Numbered from the stretch's first letter, positions 49,455 through 58,946 are shown. The stretch is DNA of 64,000 nt from Fimbriimonas ginsengisoli Gsoil 348 (GCF_000724625.1 NZ_CP007139.1:2480001-2544000), one strand, 5' to 3'. Program-made: numbers and translations. Notes: generated by a model not told the origin, from the sequence alone.

Positions 49455-51710
49455 TCAGGAGAGCTGGGCGGCGAGCGCGCGCAAGAGGGCGACGCCGGCG
49501 GGGTTTTTGGTTAGGGAAGTGGGTTGGGTTCCGAGCCCTCCGTAGGGACGCAGGGTCGTCACCAGGGTATTTCCCCTCCTCACGAGGACCGGGGCATCTT
49601 GGTAGGTGCGAACGTCTACCCGATTGAGCAGCACCTCGTAGGGACCTTCCGAGTCGTCCAGGGAGCCCATATCGATCACGCGGTCGCTCGAAACCGGGAG
49701 AAGGCGCGACCACTTCTCGGCAAACGGGACCTCCGACCAGAAGGCGTCGTTACGGAACTCGTAAGCGGCCTCCCGCCAAAAGGGGGCGGCTTTGACGCCC
49801 ATGTCCGTAAGGAAGAGAATCCCACTTCCGATCTTGCCGAACGCGCCGGTGGCGAGTACCGGGGCATCGTCGGGCGATTCCGCTGTCCGTAACTTCAAAT
49901 CCCGAAAAAGCCCAGCCTGATCGTGGAGAAAAAACGATTCAAACTCAGAGCTTTCCAGCCTCGGCGTCACCCAGACTGGCCATTCGTTGATCGCCCCGCC
50001 AAACTCCACACTGAGCGTATATTCGCCCGGCTCGGCGTCCCACGCGATCTGTCCCACCTCTCGAGAATGTAAGGCGGGTACGCGTTTTGTGCGCTCCGCC
50101 CCGTGGGCCACGACCTTTCCATCCTCGCGAACGACGCGCCAGAACAGCCCGCCCTGCAGGTCGTGATCGGAATGGACGCCGATGCGCCAGAACACTTGGC
50201 CCGCGAAATGGTTGAAAGGATCGACCCACCCGGAGCGGTTTCCGCCATCCACCCACGGAGGGCGGCGAGTCGGGATAGCAAAGAGGACGGTCTCTCCGTT
50301 CCAGGGCAGCATCTCGGCGGGCGAAAATCGCGGGTCGCCCCAGTCGTCGAAGACTCCTGCCGAGGAGATCGGCGTGTCGCGCCATCCTGTGATGACGTAC
50401 CCGGAGATCGAGTCGCGTGAGCGAACCGCCTCCTGCACCGTTTTCCGAATGAACGTGGCCTTTGCCGCCGAGCTGGCCATCAGCGCCGTATGGCGGCTTT
50501 TGGTTGGCTGGTTGGCGAAACGGCTCTCCGAGAGGACGGCGGGAAGATCGTATTGCCATCGCACCCCTTTATCGTTTAGCTCCGGCAACGAGGAGGCCCA
50601 GTACGGCATCTCGTCTCCGATCTTGGCGAGATCGCGGTGAACGTCGATGTCGTTGAACTCTCCGAGGAGCGTCGGCATCGGCTCCCTCGCGCCCGGGAGG
50701 AGCGAGTCGAGCACGTCGGGATAGAACGGGAGGTCGCAGTACGGGTGAAAGTCGTACAAGTCTCCGTACTCGCGAAGGTCGCCGCCGTACATTTCGGCGC
50801 CGCCCGAATTGTCTTTCACCAAAGGAGAGCCGGTAAGGCTCCGCACGAGCTGGGTTAGGTAGGCGCGATACTCGTGCGGCGTAGATGCGCTGAGCTCGCA
50901 ACCGACCGTCCAGACGACGATATTGTCGTGGTGGCGGTATTGCCGGACCACCCGTTCGATCTCCTCCGCGATCTCGGCCAACCGGGCTGGATCGGGCGAG
51001 GGATCCCAAAGCGGCAGCTCGATCCACGCCTCCATCCCTTCTTCACGAAGGATGTCGAGGTACCGGTGGGAAGGAACCCACAGGCAGAACTTCACCAGGT
51101 TGAATCCGCGCGCCTTCGCCGCCGCCACCTCTTCCCGGATCGTCCCTTCTGGCGGGTTCGGGTGCCCGATCTCCGGATACCAACCCCAATGCAAGAGGCC
51201 GCGAACGTAGAATGGGCGGTCGTCCACAAAAATCTTCGACCCGTCCACCCTTACCCGCGATGCGAGCGGGGGACGCTGCAGAATGGGCTCCCCGCGCACC
51301 AGCTCGACCATGCCGAAGATGCCGCCGAACGTGTGGTAGACGAACGGCAGGAAGCCGCTGGCGACCTCCCTGACCGGGTAGGTCGGCCCTCCGTTCTTGA
51401 CTACCGAAACCTCGACCTCGATCTTCTTCGCCGAGTATTTGTCCAACGGAACCGCAAAGGCATCCCAGATCCCCTTGTGAGAGGCAACCGTTTCGCCGTC
51501 GATTCTAACCTCGGCCGCGTAACTTACGTTGTGGAAAAGAAGATGCGATTTTCCGCGCGGCACGGCGATCGTGGTTCGATAGGTCACCGGCCCCTCGTAG
51601 CTCACGGCGACGTCTTGACGCCAAGTGTGAGGAAGAAGGATCTCAACCGACGGAGCGTCCGCATCGTAACGGACATGCCAGCGTACGACGGGTTCAGCGT
51701 GCTCGCTCAT
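49455..51710 (-). CDS. Glycoside hydrolase family 2 enzyme (beta-galactosidase/glucuronidase-like)
   Basis: This 751-residue protein has a sugar-binding jelly roll (YEGPVTYRTTIAVPRGKSHLLF), an Ig-like linker, a TIM barrel starting near YVRGLLHWGWYPEIG, and a C-terminal region of beta domains. The acid/base Glu is in WTVGCELSAS (usually N-E; here C-E) and the likely nucleophile in TLLGEFNDIDV. No signal peptide is visible. Replacement of the conserved Asn before the acid/base Glu by Cys is unusual for GH2 and may change specificity. The start is ATG 51710; an in-frame ATG 12 bp upstream is possible. Confidence 0.88.
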   Translation of the reverse strand: MSEHAEPVVRWHVRYDADAPSVEILLPHTWRQDVAVSYEGPVTYRTTIAVPRGKSHLLFHNVSYAAEVRIDGETVASHKGIWDAFAVPLDKYSAKKIEVEVSVVKNGGPTYPVREVASGFLPFVYHTFGGIFGMVELVRGEPILQRPPLASRVRVDGSKIFVDDRPFYVRGLLHWGWYPEIGHPNPPEGTIREEVAAAKARGFNLVKFCLWVPSHRYLDILREEGMEAWIELPLWDPSPDPARLAEIAEEIERVVRQYRHHDNIVVWTVGCELSASTPHEYRAYLTQLVRSLTGSPLVKDNSGGAEMYGGDLREYGDLYDFHPYCDLPFYPDVLDSLLPGAREPMPTLLGEFNDIDVHRDLAKIGDEMPYWASSLPELNDKGVRWQYDLPAVLSESRFANQPTKSRHTALMASSAAKATFIRKTVQEAVRSRDSISGYVITGWRDTPISSAGVFDDWGDPRFSPAEMLPWNGETVLFAIPTRRPPWVDGGNRSGWVDPFNHFAGQVFWRIGVHSDHDLQGGLFWRVVREDGKVVAHGAERTKRVPALHSREVGQIAWDAEPGEYTLSVEFGGAINEWPVWVTPRLESSEFESFFLHDQAGLFRDLKLRTAESPDDAPVLATGAFGKIGSGILFLTDMGVKAAPFWREAAYEFRNDAFWSEVPFAEKWSRLLPVSSDRVIDMGSLDDSEGPYEVLLNRVDVRTYQDAPVLVRRGNTLVTTLRPYGGLGTQPTSLTKNPAGVALLRALAAQLS

Positions 51711-51872
51711 GGGCACGGGCATTGTCGCATGTTAAGTGCCTCCGTTGCGAAGGTGAGCGCCTTTTCCGCATCCTTGGCCCACGAAACGTAACTCTCGGCG
51801 CATTCTGACGTTAAGGGAAATGGTGGCCCCAATCTCCGGATCGGGACCCCACCCGTCTTTCAAGGAGGATCC

Positions 51873-52880
51873 ATGACGTTTCTAACCGCTGCCCTCGTGC
51901 TGGGCATTCCGGCTGTGGTCATTCCCGGCCCGCAAATCCAAGGCCTTCGCCCCCTGGCTTACGCCGCCTCGCCTTTCGGCTCCCAAGTTCTGGTGACGCT
52001 GGAGGACGGTTCCGTCCGGATTATCGATACAAAGACCCGGCAAACCGTTCGCACCCTCGCCAAACACCTGCAGCCGGCTTATGCCGCCGCTTGGAGCCCG
52101 GACGGACTCTTCGTCGCCACCGGCGACGAGACCGCCCGCATCTGGATCGAGAACGCCCGAAGCGGCCAGAAGGTGCGCGAGTACCGGACCCACACCAAAG
52201 GGATTCAAAAGCTGAGCTTCAACAGCATGGGGAACCTGCTCATCAGTACCGGCAAGGACGATGAGATCAAGATCTACAACCTCACGAAGCCCGGGCCCAA
52301 GGAGAGCCAGCACGTTCTCGGCAAAGGGGCCAACTTCTACGGGGCCGCGTTTGATCCGCACTCGCCCTTCGTCTTCGCCACCGGGATCTTGATGGCCGGC
52401 GGCGGACGCACCTACGATGCCCAGTCGGGCAGCGTCGGCGCGTTCATCTTGGGCCACGACAGCCAAGGCGCGATGGACGTGGCCTACAATCCGCAGGGAA
52501 CCCGAATCGCAACGGCCGGCAAGGACGCCACGACCGTGATCGCCGATACGAAGAGCTACAAGAAGATCGGCACCCTGAAGGGGCATGCCGACTGGGTAAT
52601 GGCGGTCGCATTCTCGCCGAACGGCAAGCTCGTGGCCACCAGCTCCACTGACCGAACCGTGAAGGTTTGGGACTCCACGACGATGAGAAAGGTCGCCGAC
52701 CTTCCCAACCAGAGCTTCGTCGGTTCCCCCGTCGCCTTTACCGCCGACGGAAAGTCCTTGGTCACGGTCAGCGACCAAGGGTTCCTCCAGATCAACACCG
52801 TCGTCGGTCCCCAGTCGGCGGCCGTTACCACCGTCTCTTCGAGGCCGACTCCGAAGCATAAGAAGGGACTGCACGGCTAA
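51873..52880 (+). CDS. Exported WD40-repeat protein
   Basis: This 335-residue protein has a strong ribosome-binding site (AAGGAGG, 51862-51868) and an N-terminal hydrophobic segment (FLTAALVLGIPAVVIPG) that looks like a signal peptide. About seven WD40 repeats follow, such as AAWSPDGLFVATGDETARIW, LSFNSMGNLLISTGKDDEIKIY and VAFSPNGKLVATSSTDRTVKVW. It ends with a basic tail (RPTPKHKKGLHG). A scaffold role outside the cytoplasm is likely; no partner is evident. Confidence 0.88.
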   Translation: MTFLTAALVLGIPAVVIPGPQIQGLRPLAYAASPFGSQVLVTLEDGSVRIIDTKTRQTVRTLAKHLQPAYAAAWSPDGLFVATGDETARIWIENARSGQKVREYRTHTKGIQKLSFNSMGNLLISTGKDDEIKIYNLTKPGPKESQHVLGKGANFYGAAFDPHSPFVFATGILMAGGGRTYDAQSGSVGAFILGHDSQGAMDVAYNPQGTRIATAGKDATTVIADTKSYKKIGTLKGHADWVMAVAFSPNGKLVATSSTDRTVKVWDSTTMRKVADLPNQSFVGSPVAFTADGKSLVTVSDQGFLQINTVVGPQSAAVTTVSSRPTPKHKKGLHG

Positions 52881-52912
52881 GCCGCACCCAACATCGCTCG
52901 GCGAACCACACG

Positions 52913-52942
52913 AACCCTCCAGACTCCGTCTGGAGGGTTTTC
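52913..52942 (+). terminator. Rho-independent terminator after the WD40 gene
   Basis: AACCCTCCAGAC (52913-52924) pairs exactly with GTCTGGAGGGTT (52928-52939) over a 3-nt loop, followed by T residues. It begins 33 bp after the stop and also lies just beyond the convergent decarboxylase-like gene, so it could serve both. Confidence 0.85.
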
Positions 52943-52956
52943 CATGGCTTCAGGTT

Positions 52957-53286
52957 CTAACTCTTCGGCTCACCTTCCTGCCCTAACACATCTTCGATCC
53001 ACGATAACCCCCGCATCATGTTGGGAAATCCGATCGTAGTCAAGGCCTGAAGCGCCGCGTGGCGAAGCTCCTCCGGAGTCGCGCCCGCCTCTAGAGCCTT
53101 CCGCGCCTGACTGTGGGTTCCTCCCTCGAGTCCCGCGCCAATCGCCAAGCCGAGCTTCACCAGGCATCGCTCCTTATTGCTAAGCGGCCCGGCATCGGCG
53201 ACCGCGTCACCCAGCTCCCGGTATGCCGCCCCAATCCTCGGGTACGTCTCGACAAACGCCGTAAACCGTTTCGGAAGCTTTCCCAT
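52957..53286 (-). CDS. Carboxymuconolactone decarboxylase-family protein
   Basis: This 109-residue all-helical protein has the CMD/AhpD pattern: LSNKERCLVKLGLAIGAGLEGGTHSQARKALEAGATPEELRHAAL. The C-x-x-C of AhpD-type peroxidase partners is missing, so thiol chemistry as in AhpD is unlikely. The function is unknown. Confidence 0.85.
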   Translation of the reverse strand: MGKLPKRFTAFVETYPRIGAAYRELGDAVADAGPLSNKERCLVKLGLAIGAGLEGGTHSQARKALEAGATPEELRHAALQALTTIGFPNMMRGLSWIEDVLGQEGEPKS

Positions 53287-53327
53287 TCCCTAATCGTGGC
53301 ACGAGCGGGGTGAGGTAGCGTCGGGAC

Positions 53328-53897
53328 ATGAGCATTGAGGCCGTCGTCCTTACCGGAGGCGCGAGCCGCCGAATGGGAACCGACAAGTCGCAGATCCCGA
53401 TCGACGGGGTCGCCCAAGCCGAACGAATCGTCGCCGCCCTCACAGTGGCCGGAATTCCGGTGACCGTTCTCGGCCGAGAGGCGGTTCCGGGAGCCGCTTT
53501 CCTCGCCGACGCGGAAAAGTTCGGCGGGCCGCTCGCCGCGCTTGCCGCTTTCTCTGCAAGCCATGAGCTCGTCTTCGTCGCCTCCTGCGACCTCCCCCGA
53601 TTCGAGCCGAGCGTCGTCAACCTCCTGGCTTTGAAGCTTGGCGGAGCCGATGCCGCCGTGCCTCTGCTCTCTGGTCATCGCCAACCACTCTGCGCACTCT
53701 ACCGGTCCAACGCCTTCGAAGCCGCCGCCGAGGTTGCCGCCATGGGGAAGCGCAGTCTCATGGCCTGGCTCGACGTCCTCCAAGTCGCCGAGGTCGCCGA
53801 AGGCGATTTCGAATCGAGTGGCTTGGACCCGGTGGCGGCGACAAGCGCGAATACCCCCGACGAGCTCGCCGCCTTGCTTGAGCCGAAACCATGCTGA
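53328..53897 (+). CDS. mobA: Molybdenum cofactor guanylyltransferase
   Basis: This 189-residue enzyme attaches GMP to molybdopterin. LTGGASRRMGTDKSQIPIDG is the nucleotide-binding signature, FVASCDLPRFEP the metal-binding block, and HRQPLCALYR the family motif. The moeA start overlaps its last 7 bp, so the pair is coupled. A molybdoenzyme must therefore exist elsewhere in the genome. The start lies 5 bp after a GTAGCGTCGG repeat-like sequence. Confidence 0.93.
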   Translation: MSIEAVVLTGGASRRMGTDKSQIPIDGVAQAERIVAALTVAGIPVTVLGREAVPGAAFLADAEKFGGPLAALAAFSASHELVFVASCDLPRFEPSVVNLLALKLGGADAAVPLLSGHRQPLCALYRSNAFEAAAEVAAMGKRSLMAWLDVLQVAEVAEGDFESSGLDPVAATSANTPDELAALLEPKPC

Positions 53898-55069
53898 CCT
53901 ACGAAGAAGCCCTGTCCACGATCTTGGATGCCGTCGCGCCCCTTCAAAGCGAGTCGGAGTCACTCGTAATGCTCCCCGGCCGGATCCTTGCCGAGCCGAT
54001 CGTCGCGCCCATCGACCTCCCGGTCTTCGATAACTCCGCCGTCGACGGATACGGCGTCGGCTTGCCAATCAAAGGCCCGCTCCGCCTCAAAGGCGAGCTG
54101 GCAGCCGGCTCGGATCCCACGAATGTCTCCGTCGGAAAGGGCGAGACGATCCGAATCTTTACGGGCGCCCCAGTCCCGGCCGGCGTCAACGCGGTTGCGA
54201 TGCAGGAGGATTGCGTGGTGGAGAACGGCTCCGTGACGATCGGTGGAAAGCTCAAAGTGGGCGAGCATGTCCGCCGGCGAGGCGACGAGTTGACCGCCGG
54301 CACGCGGATCTTCGACTCGGGAGTCCTGGTCACCCCGCCCGTTCTTGGAGTGCTCGCCATGTGCGGCGTTGCTTCGGCGTCCGTTGCCCGCCGCCCACGC
54401 ATTACCGTCGTGGAGACCGGTACCGAGCTCGTCGAGCCGGGGCAGCCGCTCACCCCCGGCGCGGTCTACGCCGCCAACGGCGTGGCCCTGGCCGCGGCGG
54501 CCCAAGCTCTGGGAGCAGAAACCCGGATCCTCCGCGCGACCGACGATCCTGCCCTATTGAAAGAAACTCTCCGCGATGCCATGAACGACGCCGACCTCGT
54601 CGTCACATCCGGCGGCGTCTCGGTGGGCGATCACGACCTCGTCCGCCCAACCTGGGAGTCGCTGGGAGTTCGCGAGGTTTTCTGGCGTGTCTCGATCAAA
54701 CCGGGCAAGCCGGTCTTCTTCGGCAAGAGCGAAAGCGGCCCCCTCGTCCTTGGCCTTCCGGGCAACCCGGTTTCCTCGCTCGTAACCTTCCGCCTCTTCG
54801 TCCGCCCGGCCCTCTTGGCGCTTCAGGGGCGGAAGGATGGCGGCATCTTCACCGTCAGGGCCGGGGTCGAGATGCGCGGCAGCGATTCGCGGGACGAATT
54901 CGTCCGCGTCAACCTCCGCGATGGCCACGCTTACCCCACTCCGCACCAGGGCTCGAACGAGGCGACCGGCCTCGCGACTGCCGACGCACTCGTGCGCCTA
55001 CCCGCCGGAACCGTAAGGCTAAAGTCCGGCGAAAAGGCCTCGGCGCTCTTGCTCGACTGGGCTCCGTAG
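53891..55069 (+). CDS. moeA: Molybdopterin molybdenumtransferase
   Basis: This 392-residue enzyme inserts molybdate into molybdopterin. It has DLPVFDNSAVDGYGV, FTGAPVPAGVNAVAMQED, VETGTELVEPGQPLTPGAVY, VTSGGVSVGDHDLV and VLGLPGNPVSSLVTFRLFV, in the usual order, with the C-terminal domain IV intact. It overlaps mobA. Confidence 0.95.
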   Translation: MLTYEEALSTILDAVAPLQSESESLVMLPGRILAEPIVAPIDLPVFDNSAVDGYGVGLPIKGPLRLKGELAAGSDPTNVSVGKGETIRIFTGAPVPAGVNAVAMQEDCVVENGSVTIGGKLKVGEHVRRRGDELTAGTRIFDSGVLVTPPVLGVLAMCGVASASVARRPRITVVETGTELVEPGQPLTPGAVYAANGVALAAAAQALGAETRILRATDDPALLKETLRDAMNDADLVVTSGGVSVGDHDLVRPTWESLGVREVFWRVSIKPGKPVFFGKSESGPLVLGLPGNPVSSLVTFRLFVRPALLALQGRKDGGIFTVRAGVEMRGSDSRDEFVRVNLRDGHAYPTPHQGSNEATGLATADALVRLPAGTVRLKSGEKASALLLDWAP

Positions 55070-55127
55070 GCACTTCGCTTCAATAAAGGAGCGACAGGAA
55101 CCCCCCTAAACCACACTTGGTCTACCA

Positions 55128-56102
55128 ATGTCTAAAGTCGTAAGCGCGCCGATAGCGCGGTGGGTCAAGGCAATGTCTCTCTTAGGTAAGTGGTTCGGAT
55201 TTTCAGCCGACGAGGTCTTCGATGAGGCCATGGCTGAATTCGACCAAGGAGCCTACGAAGAGGCGATCGAAGCGTTCGCCAGGTGCCTCAGCGACGACTC
55301 GGTCGACGCTGCCACGCTGAGACTATCCCGCTTCTACACTGCGGAAAGCCATTCCCAGCTTGGCAAAAACCGCCTCCGAACCGGCTTGGCGCTCTCGGCC
55401 CTCCAGCACTTCGAGGCCGCCCTTCAGCTCTTTCCCGGATACCCGGACCTGAACCTGAGCGCGGCCCGCGCCTGCCGCCTTCTCGGCGCCCGGACCCGCG
55501 CTCGCTTTTACTTAGACCGAGCCCTCGACGCTAATCCGCGCTTCCCGGAGGCAATCTTCCTCGACGGAGTGCTCCGGTATGAAGCGGCGGAGTACGAGCC
55601 GGGGCTCAACCGATGTCGCGAAGCGTGCGAGCTGGAGCCAAGCCTCGGACTGGACATCTGCCGCCGTGCCATCCAGGACCATCAAGACGGCGAATGCGAA
55701 CGGTGCCTCAAGTGTCTGGCCGCGATGGCGGTCAATAGCCACGGCGACTCGACGCTTCACGCCCGCGTCGCCGATAGCTTCATGCGAGACGGCCTGCTCG
55801 AAGAGGCCGCCGAGGAATACCGTCGGGCAACCGCCCTCGCCCCCGGATTTGCCGACGTTCGGTGCAAGCTCGGGCGAGTTCTCATCGCCCTCGGGCGGCC
55901 GGGGGAGGCGCTCGATCAGCTTCGAGAGGCCCTGCGTATCAATCCCGCATCGGCGGACGCCTACGCCCAGGCCGGCCTCGCCCACCGTCTATTGGGAAAC
56001 GGCCTCGAGGCGATCGCCGCATTTCAAAAGGCGCAAAGCCTGAGCCCGGACCACCCGATCGCGAGCCAGGAGCTTCGAAGAGTCCGCGGATACCTGAGCT
56101 AA
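55128..56102 (+). CDS. TPR-repeat protein
   Basis: This 324-residue protein has tetratricopeptide repeats at both ends: FDQGAYEEAIEAFARCL near the N-terminus, RTGLALSALQHFEAALQLFPGYPDL, and at the C-terminus GLLEEAAEEYRRATALAPGFADV and GRPGEALDQLREALRINPASADAYAQAGLAHRLLG. A Cys-rich patch (CERCLKCLAAM) in the middle is unusual for TPRs. There is no signal peptide. ATG 55173 (M-S-L-L-G-K-W-F) is a possible alternative start. It is convergent with, and overlaps by 4 bp, the acyltransferase gene. Confidence 0.85.
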   Translation: MSKVVSAPIARWVKAMSLLGKWFGFSADEVFDEAMAEFDQGAYEEAIEAFARCLSDDSVDAATLRLSRFYTAESHSQLGKNRLRTGLALSALQHFEAALQLFPGYPDLNLSAARACRLLGARTRARFYLDRALDANPRFPEAIFLDGVLRYEAAEYEPGLNRCREACELEPSLGLDICRRAIQDHQDGECERCLKCLAAMAVNSHGDSTLHARVADSFMRDGLLEEAAEEYRRATALAPGFADVRCKLGRVLIALGRPGEALDQLREALRINPASADAYAQAGLAHRLLGNGLEAIAAFQKAQSLSPDHPIASQELRRVRGYLS

Positions 56103-57316
56103 GCGACCGCCGGCTCCGCCTCTCGCCGCGCGGCGAGTTCTAACCGGGAGGGATGGTACGTCTTCAGCGGTAGTCGAATCGGAACCAGCCCGGGGTGCAG
56201 CTCGTGCCGGGTCACCGCCCGCTGAGGCATGAATGGCCGCTCGAAATAGAGCGAGAAGAGCCAGGTGCCGAACAAGACGACCGGCAAACCGGCTGCCAAA
56301 AGGTAGAAAAAGATGGCGGTCTCGCCGGTGATCCCCGTCGGTCTCAGCCCATAAACGACCTGCAGAATCGGATGGTGCATCAGATAGAGCGAATAGGAAA
56401 AGCCGCCGAGCGCCACCAGCTTTGGCCTTGATACCAGGCTGATCAGCGCGCCTTGCTCCGACGTGGTCAACACGAAGCAGAGCGCTGCTACCGTCACCGC
56501 GATCGCCGCGTCCCCCCACGCTAGCACGTCGCCATGGGTCACGCTCCACACCGTGGCGGCGGCCCCTCCTAGAAAAGCGATCCAGCCAAGGATCGGCCGG
56601 CTCCCGAGCTTGAGACTCGGACGGTACGCCAGGTGCGCGGCTAGCATTCCCAAGACGAACAGGGCGAGGAACCAGGGATACAACTTTGGCGCATGGGGTA
56701 CGAACTTCATCGCAACCAGCGCCAAGCCGCTCGCCCCCGCCAGGGTGGTCCACCGGCCGAACCGGGTAAAGCTCAGGACCAAGAGCGGAAACAGCACGTA
56801 AAGCTGCGCCTCGATGGCGATGCTCCAAAGCACGCCGTTCAGCTTGTACATCCACTCCTCGCTGAAGTTGTGGACCATGAAGAGGTGGGAAAGCACCGTC
56901 CCGGTATTCACGGGAAGGAACCGCGAGAGCTCGGGATGCGCCCCGGTGACCGTTACGCAAACGATCAGGGAAAAAGCGAGGCAGGCGTAGTAAGCGGGCA
57001 GAATCCGGAGCGCCCGACGCCGGTAGAAGTTCCCAAGGTTGCCGATGGTGCCGTCCGCCCGGGAGAAGAGCGACAACTGTAGACAGTAGCCCGAGATGAC
57101 GATAAACGCCGCCACCGCGAGATGGCCGAAGGCAAACGGACGCATCACCGTCTGCAGCCAGATCGGAGCGTGGTCGGTCATCCCGAGCAGGCGCCGCGGG
57201 TCGGCCAGGGTGCAAATATGCCCTAAAACTACGTAGAGGGCCGCGATACCACGCAGCGCCTCCAGAAACGGCAGGCGCGTGACGGGCAGGCTTGCAAGGG
57301 CCGGACGTCGCCGCAT
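56099..57316 (-). CDS. OafA-like membrane acyltransferase (acyltransferase family 3)
   Basis: This 405-residue protein has about ten membrane spans. FLEALRGIAALYVVLGHIC gives the conserved R and H of the family, AVAAFIVISGYCLQLSLF follows, then FYRRRALRILPAYYACL. Members move acetyl groups onto exported polysaccharides or lipids. ATG 57316 is used; the longer frame to 57565 crosses the divergent gene. Confidence 0.92.
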   Translation of the reverse strand: MRRRPALASLPVTRLPFLEALRGIAALYVVLGHICTLADPRRLLGMTDHAPIWLQTVMRPFAFGHLAVAAFIVISGYCLQLSLFSRADGTIGNLGNFYRRRALRILPAYYACLAFSLIVCVTVTGAHPELSRFLPVNTGTVLSHLFMVHNFSEEWMYKLNGVLWSIAIEAQLYVLFPLLVLSFTRFGRWTTLAGASGLALVAMKFVPHAPKLYPWFLALFVLGMLAAHLAYRPSLKLGSRPILGWIAFLGGAAATVWSVTHGDVLAWGDAAIAVTVAALCFVLTTSEQGALISLVSRPKLVALGGFSYSLYLMHHPILQVVYGLRPTGITGETAIFFYLLAAGLPVVLFGTWLFSLYFERPFMPQRAVTRHELHPGLVPIRLPLKTYHPSRLELAARREAEPAVA

Positions 57317-57418
57317 GGTACAGAATAGTATGGAAGGGGTAACGCGGCTCCCGCGCCCGGTTGCCCTAAATTGGACAGGAATGCGAAACCGGTTCGCCGT
57401 CGAACCGTCAGGAAACTC

Positions 57419-58405
57419 ATGAACGCCTTGCGCTCCGCCTTCGCCCTCTTCGCCGTCGCGGCGGCCGCATTGTCGGGTGCTCAGGTCAACATCAAGCCCT
57501 GGAACCCACAGAACCAGCTTAACTGGTCGGTGCTGACCAGCGGAACGGTGTCGCAGTTCAAGCAATCATCGTTCCAGATTCTGAATTCGCAGAACGATCT
57601 CCAGATGTACTGGATGAACGCCACCGGCCAAGCGCCCCAAACCGCCCCGATCGGCGTCAACTGGATGAAGGAGAAGCTGGTGGCGATCAACATCGGCCAG
57701 CGCCCCACTGGCGGGTATTCCGTGGTGGTCCAGAACGTAGTGAAGAACGGAGTCTACGGAACCGTTTACGCCGTAGAACAGAAGCCGCCGCAGGGTCAGT
57801 GGGTGAGCGAGCACATCACCAGCCCGTACGTGATCATCAAAGTCGACCGCTCGGCCGCTCAGCTTTCGCTGAGTATGTCGCAGCAGGAAGGCGGGTCTAA
57901 CGGCGGCGTTTCGGTCTACGGTCCGGGGCTCTTCCGCTACAACCCCGCCAACTACGACCGTCAGGGCGGCGGCGGATTCGTCGATCCGAGGTTCCAGGCC
58001 GATTGGTCATCGTTCCAATCCGGTCGCCGATCGAAAGTTGCGGCTGCCGGAATGGTGACCCTCAACAACCTGTCCGACTGGCAGCGGTGTTGGGAAAAGA
58101 TCACCGGCGACCCTCCCCAGACCGCGCCTGGTGGCGTGGATTGGATGAAGTATCGCCTCGTGGCCATCAATCTCGGCCAGCGCCCGACCACCGGCTTCGA
58201 TATCAAAGTGATCAATGTGGAGCGCCACGGCGTCTACGGCGTCATCCGCGCCGTGGAAGAGATTCCGGTCGCGGGCGCCCGCGTCCGTCATCGATCCACG
58301 ACCCCATGGGTTGTCATCAAGGTTCAGCGGGAGATCTCCCAGTTCAACATCGACGTCACCCAGCGCGAAGGGAATGGCGACCTCCGCTACAACGACGGCG
58401 ATTGA
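57419..58405 (+). CDS. Secreted protein with two PrcB-type domains
   Basis: This 328-residue protein has a signal peptide (FALFAVAAAALSGAQ). Two copies of the PrcB C-terminal-like domain follow: copy one around residues 60-165 with VAINIGQRPTGGYSVVVQNV, copy two around 215-320 with VAINLGQRPTTGFDIKVINV. Both have Q-T-A-P-x-G-V-x-W-M-K and G-V-Y-G-x-x-x-A-V-E. PrcB domains occur with dentilisin protease in spirochaetes and are otherwise of unknown role. AGGA lies 6 bp upstream of ATG 57419. Confidence 0.87.
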   Translation: MNALRSAFALFAVAAAALSGAQVNIKPWNPQNQLNWSVLTSGTVSQFKQSSFQILNSQNDLQMYWMNATGQAPQTAPIGVNWMKEKLVAINIGQRPTGGYSVVVQNVVKNGVYGTVYAVEQKPPQGQWVSEHITSPYVIIKVDRSAAQLSLSMSQQEGGSNGGVSVYGPGLFRYNPANYDRQGGGGFVDPRFQADWSSFQSGRRSKVAAAGMVTLNNLSDWQRCWEKITGDPPQTAPGGVDWMKYRLVAINLGQRPTTGFDIKVINVERHGVYGVIRAVEEIPVAGARVRHRSTTPWVVIKVQREISQFNIDVTQREGNGDLRYNDGD

Positions 58406-58496
58406 GCCCGTTAGACCTAGGTCCACGCGAACATGTCCGAGTTCCGGGCGTCGAACCCACTACAGCTTCTCCGCGTGGCGAAGTGAGGTGAACAAG

Positions 58497-58892
58497 ATGA
58501 TCAACCTTAATACGAGCATTACAAAAATGGTGGCCCTGGGCACGATTGCGGCGGTCGGCTTCGCGCCGTTGGCGGCAAACGCCCAGACCCAGTCCCAGCT
58601 CAAGAATCGACAAAAGCAGAAGAACACTTGGCGAAATCTCGGCCTCGCCGGCGCGGCCGTCGGTGTCTATGGCCTACTCAAGGGGGACAAAGTCCTCACC
58701 ATCGCCGGACTCGGCGGCGGCGCCTATTCGGCATGGCGCTACGAGCAGGACCGCAAGAGCCAAAGCAACATGGAGCGCCAACGAGCCCAACTCTTCAGCC
58801 GCCGATCCATCGTGCGGAACGGCCACCGCTACAACCGCAAGACGGTTTGGAAGAACGGTAAGAAGTACTACCAGTTCGTCCGCGCGAACTAG
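58497..58892 (+). CDS. Small exported basic protein, unknown function
   Basis: This 131-residue protein has a signal peptide (VALGTIAAVGFAPLAANAQ), a Gly-rich hydrophobic middle (LAGAAVGVYGLLKGDK, AGLGGGAYSAW) and a basic C-terminus (RYNRKTVWKNGKKYYQFVRAN). GAGGTG lies 7 bp upstream of ATG 58497. It follows the PrcB gene by 91 bp. No family was recognised beyond a Gly-zipper-like middle. Confidence 0.75.
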   Translation: MINLNTSITKMVALGTIAAVGFAPLAANAQTQSQLKNRQKQKNTWRNLGLAGAAVGVYGLLKGDKVLTIAGLGGGAYSAWRYEQDRKSQSNMERQRAQLFSRRSIVRNGHRYNRKTVWKNGKKYYQFVRAN

Positions 58893-58896
58893 GGAA

Positions 58897-58946
58897 GTGG
58901 CATGGGCGGCTCGCCCATGCGTATCAGGGGCGGCCCGCCCCTGTAG
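58897..58946. repeat. Palindromic repeat pair
   Basis: CATGGGCGGCTCGCCCATG and AGGGGCGGCCCGCCCCT lie in tandem, preceded by GTGG as in the copies at 11000 and 43203. They are variants of the same dispersed layout with different stem sequences. Confidence 0.7.

Noticed and set aside
51882-52874. Minus-strand open frame (330 codons) opposite the WD40 gene
   Set aside because: The WD40 repeats and a strong ribosome-binding site are on the plus strand; the antisense frame has no motif.
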